From Sphingomicrobium sp. (GTDB taxonomy: Bacteria; Pseudomonadota; Alphaproteobacteria; Sphingomonadales; Sphingomonadaceae), in contig JASLBJ010000161.1 in NCBI GenBank assembly GCA_030146725.1, positions 1 through 9,877 of the forward strand: a stretch of 9,877 nt of DNA. Reading direction: 5' to 3'. The notes beneath the pieces are model-generated. The model made no database searches, had not been told where the DNA came from, and was given only the letters and a program-made list of their open reading frames with translations. Made by a program: the position numbers and the translations under genes. Shown one piece after another: positions 1-6,551 of this stretch (within the stretch, counting starts at the first letter, position 1; each line of letters begins with the position of its first letter).

Positions 1-1
1 C

Positions 2-225
2 GCCTGGACGGTTACTACTGCTGTTGGGGAGCGCTTTGCCGCTCCCATCCTCGTCAACGCTGCCGGAGCGTGGGCGGACGAAATCGGGTGTCTCGCAGGG
101 ATCGAACCGTTAGGTTTGAAGCCGCTACGCCAGACCATGATCGCATTTGCCCCGCCCACTGAATACAATGTGCGCGACCGGCCATTCACGAAGACCGCTG
201 TCGATGACTTCTACATGCTTCCCGA
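2..225 (+). pseudogene. FAD-dependent oxidoreductase (DAO family), internal fragment cut off at both ends
   Basis: The fragment is open from the left window edge in the frame starting at base 2. It reads ...APILVNAAGAWADEIG..., then GLKPLRQTM and VDDFYMLPEK. The NAAGAWAD segment is the second conserved FAD-contacting stretch of the DAO superfamily (glycine oxidase, D-amino-acid dehydrogenase and sarcosine-oxidase-like enzymes). The FY.xP segment that follows belongs to the substrate-domain strands of the same family. These enzymes oxidise amines or amino acids using FAD. After about base 225 the reading frame stays open, but the protein no longer resembles the family and the opposite strand encodes transposase sequence. 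The C-terminal third, including the last FAD-binding segment, is therefore missing, and the gene is almost certainly inactive. The N-terminus lies outside the window. The exact substrate cannot be inferred. Confidence 0.8.
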
Positions 226-388
226 GAAGCTCAGGTGCGAGTTCTCGACCCGGTTGTTGGCCCAGCGGCGAATCTCCTGCTTCTGCTTGCAGCCAAGATC
301 CGTCATGGCTGCCCCGCAGGAGCGCAGACCATCGGTGGTGATCGCCCCAGGTGAGCCATGGCGCCTGAGCGCCTTTGCTTGCGCTGGG
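226..388 (-). mobile_element. IS6-family transposase remnant (DDE domain fragment)
   Basis: On the minus strand about 54 codons match the C-terminal half of the IS6-type DDE domain. They read ALRRHG, then ITTDGLRSCGAAM with the second catalytic Asp, then RRWANNRVENSHL with the catalytic Glu. In intact relatives ENSH is followed by a basic RRRER segment; here homology stops at about base 226, exactly where the oxidase fragment ends. The upstream end stops just before the permease stop codon at 395 to 397. The first Asp, the helix-turn-helix and both terminal inverted repeats are missing, so the element cannot move. It was probably left by an insertion into the oxidase gene followed by deletion. 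IS6-family assignment is from motif recognition; the particular IS cannot be named. Confidence 0.8.
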
Positions 389-394
389 CACTTG

Positions 395-2917
395 CTACTC
401 GTAGCGGAGTGCACGCACCGGGCTCGTTCGGGCAACCCGCATTGCATGGGCCCCGATCGTAGCTACGGCAATTACCAACGCCAACAGTCCTGCCGCCAAG
501 AACGGCCATGGCGTTAGCGCAATGCGGTCCTCGAAACCGTTTAGCCAATCACGCATGAGCCACCACGCGAGCGGCCAGGCGATGAGGTTCGCGACGAGCA
601 CCGGCCGGCTGAACTGCCAAACCAATAGCTGCACGATGTCCCGCGTGCGCGCTCCAAGCACCTTTCGGATGCCGATCTCCTTAGTGCGACGCTCGGCGGT
701 GAAGGCGGCTAATCCAAACAGTCCCAGGCAGCCGATTACCACGGCCAGCACTGCAAAGGCGGCGAAGATCTGGCCGCGCGCTTCCTCCTGGTCATATTGC
801 TCGGCTACGATGTCATCGACGAACTCGCCGTTGAATGGCACTTGTGGGATGTTGCGGTTCCAGATCTGCTCAACCTGCGCGCGAATTGCTGACGGAGCAC
901 CCGAGTAGCGCACCATGATATCGCCGAATCCGTTGCGGCGCATGGTGTAGATTATCGGCTGCAAAGGTTCGCGGATTGACCGAAAGCGGGCGTCTTCAAC
1001 TACGCCGACGACAGTTACCGGCGTAAGCCCGTACTTGGATGAGTCGTAGATCGTGGCCTTCAGGTTCTGCCCGATCGCGGCTTGCGGCGTTCGGAAGCCC
1101 AGCCGTCGCACAGCCTCGGCCGTCAGGATGACGTTGAGACCGCGCTGAGCGATCGCCCGCACCGCGGCTTCTGTCGCCTCTGGCGAAAGGTCTCCGGCGA
1201 TGGTCCGGTCGTCGCGTCCCTGCGCCTCGGAAAAGTCGCGACCGGCGACCACTTTCATGTCCATTGCGCGGAAGAAGCCCTGCTCGACCGAGTAATCGCC
1301 GACGTCGATCGACTGGGTGCTGTTGGGCGCAAAGATGTTGCTTACGGAATTGTTGCCCGGATTAACTCCGATCTGCGTGCGAGCGACCGCTTCAACTCCG
1401 GGGAGGCGGCGGATTTGTTCGGCCACCTGACCGTCGCGATCTTCGACTCCGCGAAAACCGAGATTGCCGATCTGCAGCAGCCCGTCGCGACGATAGCCCG
1501 CGTCGGCCGTTCGCGCGTACACGGTCTGCGCGTAGATGATCGCCGTGCAGATGATGAGTGCGATAGAGACGGCAAATTGGCCGACCACCAGAATGTTGCG
1601 CAGGCGACCCGAGCCTTCCGCATCGGCGGCGGACTTGTTTGCCTTCAGGATCTTCGCCGGCTCGAACCGCGCAAGATAAAAGGCCGGGTAGAGTCCTCCG
1701 ATTACCCCGACCAGCAGGACCAGCAGAACGAGTGGCAGGAGAACGCCGTTCGATCCGAGATAGTCCAGATCGATACCGGCATCGAGGAACGCGTTGAACG
1801 ACGGCAGGAGCAGTTCCACAAGCGCCAGGGCAACGATCATCGATAGAGAGGCGACGAGCACCGACTCGCCCAGGAATTGTGCGATCAGCTGCTTGCGCGA
1901 CGCGCCCAGCACCTTGCGCAGCGCCACTTCGCGAGCCCGCTTCGACGCCTTGGCGGTCGCGAGATTGGTGAAGTTGATGCACGCCATGCCGAGCACCAGG
2001 AACGCAATTACCGCGAAGGTGACGACGGTGAAGCGGTCGTTCCCTGGCGTAAGGGCTGCCTCCTGCGCCTCCCCCAAATGGATGTCACGGATGTTGACTA
2101 AGCGATAATCCTGCACGTCGCCCGGGTTGGTCACCTGCTCGCCAGTGGTCTCATCGGGAATGTTGCGCTTCTCCCACGCGGGCATTTGCGCGTGGATCAA
2201 CTTGGCATCTTCGGGCGAGCGCAGGCGAACATAGTTCCAGCCCTGCTGATTGTTCCAGCTGGTCAGAGCCTCTTCGCGATCGGCGAATTGCACACCAAGG
2301 TCGAAGCGAGCGACAGCGTCCGCTGAGAAATGCGAGTTGTCGGGCAGGTCGCGGAACACGCCGGTAACCCGATAATCCACGTTGCCCATATTATCGACGA
2401 TGGTCAGGGTCTTTCCGATCGGATCGGCATCGCCGAAGCGGCGCTTCGCCTCGCTCTCCGACAGCGCGATGGAGTTTGTATCAGGCAGCGCCGTCTTTGC
2501 CGATCCGCGAACGAACGGGATCGGGAAGATCTCGAACAGGTCGCCGTCGACGGTCCGCAAGTCCTTTATCTCGCCGGCCTGTCCGTCCTGAATCACGATC
2601 GGCGAGAAGCCTCGCATCCAGACGACCTTCTCGACCTGAGTGGGGTAGTCCTTCTTAAGCGTTCGCCCAGTGACGATGCCGCTCATCTGCAGCTTGTACT
2701 CCTCGCCCCCGCTCTCGGTCGGCTGGTAGAAGGTCTGGACTTGGAAGGCGCGGTCGGCGCCGGGCATCCACTCGTCGTAGCTCGTCTCGTAGCGGACATA
2801 GAGTAGGATCAGCACACACGCTGCGAGCCCGAGCGCCAGGCCGATGATGTTGATTGCCGCATAGGCAGGATTCTGCGCCAGTGCACGAAATCCGACGGTC
2901 AGATAGTTGCGCCACAT
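395..2917 (-). CDS. ABC transporter permease, tandem-duplicated MacB/FtsX type
   Basis: This 840-residue inner-membrane protein is the third gene of the transport operon. Hydrophobic segments suggest eight membrane helices at about 20-41, 297-320, 353-373, 393-413, 441-464, 714-738, 770-788 and 805-825. Large extracytoplasmic MacB-type core domains lie between helices 1-2 and 5-6. The protein is an internal duplication: REVALRKVLGASRKQ (about 329) in the first FtsX domain corresponds to KEIGIRKVLGARTRD (about 746) in the second. One chain thus probably supplies both halves of the transporter, where MacB uses a homodimer. Type VII ABC proteins work mechanically, driving export or lipoprotein release with a periplasmic adaptor rather than passing substrate through the membrane. 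The ATG at 2917 has GGGAG 9 nt upstream and lies 28 bp after the ATPase stop. The C-terminus (SPVRALRYE) looks native. The substrate is unknown. Confidence 0.93.
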   Translation of the reverse strand: MWRNYLTVGFRALAQNPAYAAINIIGLALGLAACVLILLYVRYETSYDEWMPGADRAFQVQTFYQPTESGGEEYKLQMSGIVTGRTLKKDYPTQVEKVVWMRGFSPIVIQDGQAGEIKDLRTVDGDLFEIFPIPFVRGSAKTALPDTNSIALSESEAKRRFGDADPIGKTLTIVDNMGNVDYRVTGVFRDLPDNSHFSADAVARFDLGVQFADREEALTSWNNQQGWNYVRLRSPEDAKLIHAQMPAWEKRNIPDETTGEQVTNPGDVQDYRLVNIRDIHLGEAQEAALTPGNDRFTVVTFAVIAFLVLGMACINFTNLATAKASKRAREVALRKVLGASRKQLIAQFLGESVLVASLSMIVALALVELLLPSFNAFLDAGIDLDYLGSNGVLLPLVLLVLLVGVIGGLYPAFYLARFEPAKILKANKSAADAEGSGRLRNILVVGQFAVSIALIICTAIIYAQTVYARTADAGYRRDGLLQIGNLGFRGVEDRDGQVAEQIRRLPGVEAVARTQIGVNPGNNSVSNIFAPNSTQSIDVGDYSVEQGFFRAMDMKVVAGRDFSEAQGRDDRTIAGDLSPEATEAAVRAIAQRGLNVILTAEAVRRLGFRTPQAAIGQNLKATIYDSSKYGLTPVTVVGVVEDARFRSIREPLQPIIYTMRRNGFGDIMVRYSGAPSAIRAQVEQIWNRNIPQVPFNGEFVDDIVAEQYDQEEARGQIFAAFAVLAVVIGCLGLFGLAAFTAERRTKEIGIRKVLGARTRDIVQLLVWQFSRPVLVANLIAWPLAWWLMRDWLNGFEDRIALTPWPFLAAGLLALVIAVATIGAHAMRVARTSPVRALRYE

Positions 2918-2945
2918 GGCCAGTTACTCCCAGGTTCGATCAGGA

Positions 2946-3626
2946 TCAGGCGGCGCGGCGGCGCTCCTGGAGGATGCGGCCGTCGAGCATGTTCACGACC
3001 CGTCCTGCATGGTCGGCATGTGCTGGCGAGTGGGTGACCATCACGATCGTCGAGCCCTGTTCGTTCAGCGTCTGAAGCATCTTCATCACCTCTTCACCGT
3101 GATTGGTGTCGAGATTGCCGGTCGGCTCGTCGGCGAGGATCAACTTGGGCTGCGCGACCAGCGCGCGAGCAACGGCGACGCGTTGCTGCTGGCCGCCGGA
3201 CAATTGGCTGGGTCGATGCCGTGCACGGTGCGCGATGCCGACTCTGTCGAGGACCTCGTCGGTGCGGCGCTTGCGCTCCGCAGCCGCGACATCGTGGTAG
3301 AGAAGGGCGAGCTCGATATTCTCACGGACGGTAAGCTCGTCGACCAGGTTGAAGCTTTGGAAGATGAAGCCGATCGACTTCTTGCGGACCTCGGCAAGCT
3401 TCGTTTCGGACAAGCCTGCGACCTCGCGCCCGGCAAAGAGGTAGGAACCGCTCGACGGACTGTCGAGCATGCCCATGAGGTTGAGGAGGGTCGACTTGCC
3501 GCAGCCCGACGGGCCCATGATCGCGACGAACTCGCCTTCGTCGATGTCGAGATCGATCCCGTCGAGGGCCGATGTCTCAACGGTGTCGGTGCGGTAGACG
3601 CGCGAGAGTTGGCGCATGTGGAGCAT
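2946..3626 (-). CDS. ABC transporter ATP-binding protein, MacB/LolD type
   Basis: This cytoplasmic ATPase of about 226 residues powers the adjacent permease. All nucleotide-binding motifs are intact: Walker [10 protein letters not shown] (38-46), Q-loop around FIFQSFNL (87-94), signature LSGGQQQR (142-149), Walker B LILADEP (162-168) and H-loop THS (198-200). The short stand-alone size and the N-terminal ML.MRQL.RVYRT pattern fit the MacB/LolD/YknY group. Two starts are possible. The ATG at 3632 overlaps the adaptor stop as ATGA, but AAGGA abuts it directly. The ATG at 3626 has that AAGGA 6 nt upstream and gives a length and N-terminus more usual for the family, so it is preferred; the longer form adds two residues. 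Either way translation is coupled to the upstream adaptor gene. The protein lacks a membrane domain and depends on the next gene for one. Confidence 0.95.
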   Translation of the reverse strand: MLHMRQLSRVYRTDTVETSALDGIDLDIDEGEFVAIMGPSGCGKSTLLNLMGMLDSPSSGSYLFAGREVAGLSETKLAEVRKKSIGFIFQSFNLVDELTVRENIELALLYHDVAAAERKRRTDEVLDRVGIAHRARHRPSQLSGGQQQRVAVARALVAQPKLILADEPTGNLDTNHGEEVMKMLQTLNEQGSTIVMVTHSPAHADHAGRVVNMLDGRILQERRRAA

Positions 3627-3628
3627 GG

Positions 3629-4951
3629 TCATTCCTTATGCTGCGAAAGGTCCAGCCGATCCTTGTCGGCAAATCCCGTATAGGGGGAGGTGATCACGCG
3701 CTCGCCCGGGTCCAGCCCCTCGAGCACCTCGATCGACTGTGTATTGCGGCGGCCGAGGCGGACAGGCCGCTTTGTCGCCGACCGACCATCGGGCGACACC
3801 ACGAACACGAAATTGCCTCCAGTCTCCGTGTAGAAGGCACCATCGGGCACCAGCTTGGCGGGGACCGGATCGCTCAGCGTCAGTTTGGCCTGAAGCGTCT
3901 GGCCGCGCTGAATGTCGGCAGGTTCGCCGGCCGTGAATTGCAGATCGACTTGAAACTGGCCGTTCTGCACCTGCGGATAGATCTTCGTCACCTTCGCTTG
4001 GTAGTTGCGGCCGCCAAGTTCGATGCTGGCGCCTTGGCCCAGTTGGACCCGGCCGAGATAATACTCATCCACGCCGGCCATCAGCTTGTTCCGGCCGGGG
4101 CTGTCGATCTGCCCGACCCGCTCGCCTCGCGAAAGCGACTGGCCGACCTGGATGTTGAACCCCGATAGTTGTCCCGCGACCGGTGCGCGCAGGTTCAGCG
4201 CCTCGAGGCTTGCGCGGGCCAGTTGCAGGCTCGATCGGAGCGAGGCCGACGAGGCACGCTGCTGGGCGAGTTGGCTGCCCTGCAGACGTTCGTCAGTCGC
4301 TTGGCTGCGCCGCAACACCGCAAGGCGCTCTTGTTCGTAACGCGCCTGGTCACTCGTGTCGGCGAATTGCTTGTTGGCGACAAAGCCGCGTTCGGCCAAC
4401 GGCCTTTCGCGTTCGTACTGGCGGCGCGCCTTGTCAGCCGCGAGCCCGGCTTCGAGCACCGCGCGCTGGTTGGCGAGTCGGCTCTGCGACAGCGCCAGCT
4501 CCTGTGAGCGCATGTTGTTGATCTGCTGCTCCACCTCGGTCTGGCGCGCCAACACCGACAATTGCAGTTCGGCATTGGACAGGACCGCGATCAACTGGCC
4601 CTGCGCGAGATCGGCGCCATCCTCGGCGACGACCTGGTCGACCCGCCCGCCTTCGATTGCGTCCAGATAGACGGTCAGCAGCGGCGTCACTCGAGCCCGC
4701 AAGGGGATGAAGTCATCGAACGTGCCGTTGGTCACGGGCGAGATCGTGAGCCGGGCGGCGCTCACCTTCTGCGTGTCACCACGCGGCCCGTAGAGCCAGA
4801 AGGCGAGCACCGCTAACAGCAATGCGGTCCCACCGGCTGCCCATCTCGTCCACCCGGGTAGGCTTCGGCGTTCGACGACACGGTCCATTGCCCCGCCCGA
4901 CACCGGCCGGTCCGAACCCGCCTCCGCACTTTGTATCTTCACAACGCTCAT
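3629..4951 (-). CDS. Periplasmic adaptor (membrane-fusion) subunit, HlyD/MacA-like
   Basis: This 440-residue protein is first in the transport operon. A cytoplasmic lead of about 37 residues precedes one membrane anchor (about 38-54, WAAGGTALLLAVLAFWLYG), and the rest is periplasmic. A first half-lipoyl segment (about 95-128, with GGRVDQVVAEDGADLAQGQ) leads into a long charged, Gln-rich coiled-coil hairpin (about 128-253). The second lipoyl half follows (about 253-283, LRAPVAGQLSGFNIQVGQ), then beta-barrel and membrane-proximal domains. Adaptors of this kind bridge the inner-membrane permease to an outer-membrane channel and stimulate the ATPase. The start is the ATG at 4951: GAGGG (4957-4961) is 5 nt upstream and the sigma-54 promoter lies just before it. 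A longer frame to a TTG at 4978 can be discounted because that TTG is part of the promoter -12 element. The stop overlaps or abuts the ATPase start. Confidence 0.93.
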   Translation of the reverse strand: MSVVKIQSAEAGSDRPVSGGAMDRVVERRSLPGWTRWAAGGTALLLAVLAFWLYGPRGDTQKVSAARLTISPVTNGTFDDFIPLRARVTPLLTVYLDAIEGGRVDQVVAEDGADLAQGQLIAVLSNAELQLSVLARQTEVEQQINNMRSQELALSQSRLANQRAVLEAGLAADKARRQYERERPLAERGFVANKQFADTSDQARYEQERLAVLRRSQATDERLQGSQLAQQRASSASLRSSLQLARASLEALNLRAPVAGQLSGFNIQVGQSLSRGERVGQIDSPGRNKLMAGVDEYYLGRVQLGQGASIELGGRNYQAKVTKIYPQVQNGQFQVDLQFTAGEPADIQRGQTLQAKLTLSDPVPAKLVPDGAFYTETGGNFVFVVSPDGRSATKRPVRLGRRNTQSIEVLEGLDPGERVITSPYTGFADKDRLDLSQHKE

Positions 4952-4973
4952 TACTGCCCTCTGCCTCTCCTGT

Positions 4974-4989
4974 AGCAAAGGGCGTGCCA
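4974..4989 (-). promoter_or_regulatory. Sigma-54 (-24/-12) promoter of the transport operon
   Basis: The minus strand reads TGGCACGCCCTTTGCT, which matches the sigma-54 consensus TGGCAC-N5-TTGCW at every defined position. It has the invariant GG at -24 (4987-4988) and GC at -12 (4975-4976). Transcription would start near 4963, about 12 nt before the adaptor ATG at 4951, leaving the GAGGG ribosome site just inside the mRNA. The adjacent regulator is an NtrC-type activator, which fits a sigma-54 promoter. The sequence match is direct; activity is inferred. Confidence 0.88.
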
Positions 4990-5032
4990 GTTCGATCCAC
5001 AGGGCAACGACCGCCGAGTGGGCCCGAGCCGC

Positions 5033-5048
5033 TGTCCGTTTCCGAACA
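5033..5048. promoter_or_regulatory. Putative activator-binding site 1 (inverted repeat TGTCC-N6-GAACA)
   Basis: The 16-bp sequence TGTCCGTTTCCGAACA is an imperfect dyad; its arms TGTCCG and CGAACA differ from perfect symmetry by one base. It sits in the middle of the divergent control region, about 70 to 85 bp upstream of the transport-operon start, where enhancer sites of NtrC-type activators are usually found. It shares its design with site 2. Binding by the adjacent regulator is inferred. Confidence 0.65.
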
Positions 5049-5052
5049 CTAG

Positions 5053-5068
5053 CGTCCGGACCTGGACA
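5053..5068. promoter_or_regulatory. Putative activator-binding site 2 (inverted repeat CGTCC-N6-GGACA)
   Basis: CGTCCGGACCTGGACA is a second 16-bp dyad with the same half-sites and spacing as site 1 (read on the other strand, TGTCC-N6-GGACG). The two centres (5040.5 and 5060.5) are 20 bp apart, close to two helical turns, which suits side-by-side dimers of a bacterial enhancer-binding protein. The palindrome CTAG (5049-5052) separates the sites and is the symmetry centre of the whole block. Confidence 0.65.
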
Positions 5069-5112
5069 CTTGGGGGGACCACGATGCGCCGATCCTGGCT
5101 CCGGCTTTCGCT

Positions 5113-5128
5113 TGGCATGATTATTGAT
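5113..5128 (+). promoter_or_regulatory. Sigma-54-like promoter of the regulator-kinase operon
   Basis: The plus strand reads TGGCATGATTATTGAT, compared with the consensus TGGCAC-N5-TTGCW. The -24 element has GG and the spacing is exact, but the -12 GC is GA here. It is weaker than the divergent promoter facing the transport genes. Transcription would begin near 5139, 27 nt before the ATG at 5166. Its -24 GG lies 64 bp from the midpoint of the paired inverted repeats, mirroring the other promoter. It suggests autoregulation, perhaps at a lower level. Confidence 0.5.
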
Positions 5129-5165
5129 TGTCGGACTTCACGCGCGGAATGTACGGAAGTGGACA

Positions 5166-6551
5166 ATGGCAAAGGAAAAGGAGTTCGACCTGTGCGTCGT
5201 CGTGGATGACGACGAGGACATCCTGACGGCGGCGCGACTGGCGCTGCGGCCTCTTTTTCGCGAGGTCGTGACCCTGTCTTCACCCGAGGCAGCATTGGCG
5301 GCCCTGGCGGAACGCTCTCCCGATGTGCTGCTGCTTGACGCCAATTACGGGCGCGGAGCGACCGACGCGGCCGAAGGCATGAAGCTGCTCGCTGAGTTGC
5401 TTTTGGCCGACCCGTCCCTGATCGTGGTCATGATCACGGCACATGCGGGCGTGAACGTCGCCGTGGAAGCAATGAAGCGCGGCGCCACCGACTTCATATC
5501 GAAACCCTGGAGCAACGAACGGCTGTCAACGGCTGTTCGCACTGCCGCAAGCCTGCGCCGCTTGCGGCGGGATGCGCGGGGCGACCGCCTGCCGGCTGCA
5601 CTCCCTCCCGGCGACGTGCCGCTGATCGGTTCAGCGCCGGCGATGGCGCGCGTTCACTCGCTCGTGGCACGCGCAGGTCCGACCGACGCCAACGTGCTGA
5701 TCCTGGGTGAGAACGGTACAGGCAAGGAACTCGTCGCCCGCGCTCTCCACCGTCATTCGCATCGCGCCGACCGACCGATGCTTACCGTCGACCTGGGCGC
5801 CGTTGCAACCGAGCTCATCGATTCCGAATTGTTCGGTCACGTTCGCGGCGCCTTTACCGACGCCAGGACTGATCGGGTCGGTCGGATCCAGGCGGCCCAC
5901 GGCGGCACGCTGTTTCTAGACGAGATCGGTAATCTGCCACTCCAGCTTCAGCCCAAACTGCTCACCGCATTGGAGCAGCGGCGAGTCACGCCGGTCGGTT
6001 CGAATAACCCGGTGGCTGTCGATATTCGCGTGATTGCCGCAACCAACATGACGTCCGACATGCTGCGGGATCCGCGGTACTTCCGACAGGACCTGCTGTT
6101 CCGCCTGAACACCGTTGAAATAGAAATACCGCCGTTGCGCGAACGCCGCGAGGACGTGCCCGCCCTGATCGAACACTTCTTTGATCATTACGCCCGCCGC
6201 TACGGTCGCGCGGTTCCGGAACTGACCTCGGCGGCCCGCATGGCTCTGCAGGCGAGTGACTGGCCGGGCAATGTCCGCGCATTGCGCCACTCGGTCGAGC
6301 GTGCCGTGATCCTCGCTGGAGACGAAGCGCTCAGACCGGAGGATTTCGCGCTTGCTGCGCCCGCTCGTGCCCAGATCAATGTCGATCCTATCTCAACGTC
6401 AGTCGCGACCGAGTTCAACCTGGACGCAGTCGAACGGCGCCTGGTTGCGGAGGCTTTACGCAAGCACGGCTATAACATCTCCGCGGCTGCCGCCGATCTC
6501 GGCCTGTCGCGCGCCGCTCTTTACCGACGCATGGAGAAGCATGGTCTTTAG
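5166..6551 (+). CDS. Sigma-54-dependent response regulator (NtrC-type)
   Basis: This 461-residue protein has three domains. The receiver domain (about 8-128) has acidic D14-D15-D16, phosphoacceptor D58 (LLLDAN), T91 (MITAH) and K113 (SKPW). The AAA+ domain (about 152-385) has Walker A GENGTGKE (181-188), Walker B TLFLDE (248-253) and the sensor II WPGN segment. A C-terminal Fis-type helix-turn-helix (about 432-461) has SAAAADLGLSRAALYRR. The sigma-54-contact loop reads GAFTDA (228-233) instead of the textbook GAFTGA. On phosphorylation such proteins form rings and remodel sigma-54 RNA polymerase. The start is the ATG at 5166, with GGAAG (5155-5159) 6 nt upstream. A longer frame from TTG at 5124 can be discounted because that TTG is the -12 element of the putative promoter. 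The kinase gene overlaps its end. The probable targets are the two divergent sigma-54 promoters alongside. Confidence 0.95.
   Translation: MAKEKEFDLCVVVDDDEDILTAARLALRPLFREVVTLSSPEAALAALAERSPDVLLLDANYGRGATDAAEGMKLLAELLLADPSLIVVMITAHAGVNVAVEAMKRGATDFISKPWSNERLSTAVRTAASLRRLRRDARGDRLPAALPPGDVPLIGSAPAMARVHSLVARAGPTDANVLILGENGTGKELVARALHRHSHRADRPMLTVDLGAVATELIDSELFGHVRGAFTDARTDRVGRIQAAHGGTLFLDEIGNLPLQLQPKLLTALEQRRVTPVGSNNPVAVDIRVIAATNMTSDMLRDPRYFRQDLLFRLNTVEIEIPPLRERREDVPALIEHFFDHYARRYGRAVPELTSAARMALQASDWPGNVRALRHSVERAVILAGDEALRPEDFALAAPARAQINVDPISTSVATEFNLDAVERRLVAEALRKHGYNISAAAADLGLSRAALYRRMEKHGL

Noticed and set aside
360..373. Hairpin GGCGC-CTGA-GCGCC followed by TTTGCTT as a terminator
   Set aside because: The stem is only five pairs, the T tract is interrupted, and it points along the plus strand where no intact gene needs termination. 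On the minus strand, where the exporter operon ends, it is not followed by T residues.
116..517. 133-codon plus-strand frame continuing past the oxidase fragment
   Set aside because: Only the part before about 225 resembles an oxidase; the rest is antisense to the IS6 fragment and the permease end.
1082..1846. 254-codon open frame on the plus strand inside the permease gene
   Set aside because: It is antisense to a clear permease, rich in Arg, Asp and Gln with no motif or membrane segment; a GC-driven shadow.
2907..3683. 258-codon open frame on the plus strand covering the ATPase gene
   Set aside because: It is antisense to an ATPase with every ABC motif. The plus-strand frame spans gene boundaries and resembles nothing.
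5011..5110. Integration host factor site in the sigma-54 control region
   Set aside because: I searched by eye for the WATCAA-N4-TTR pattern between the dyads and each promoter and found no convincing match; the region is GC-rich.
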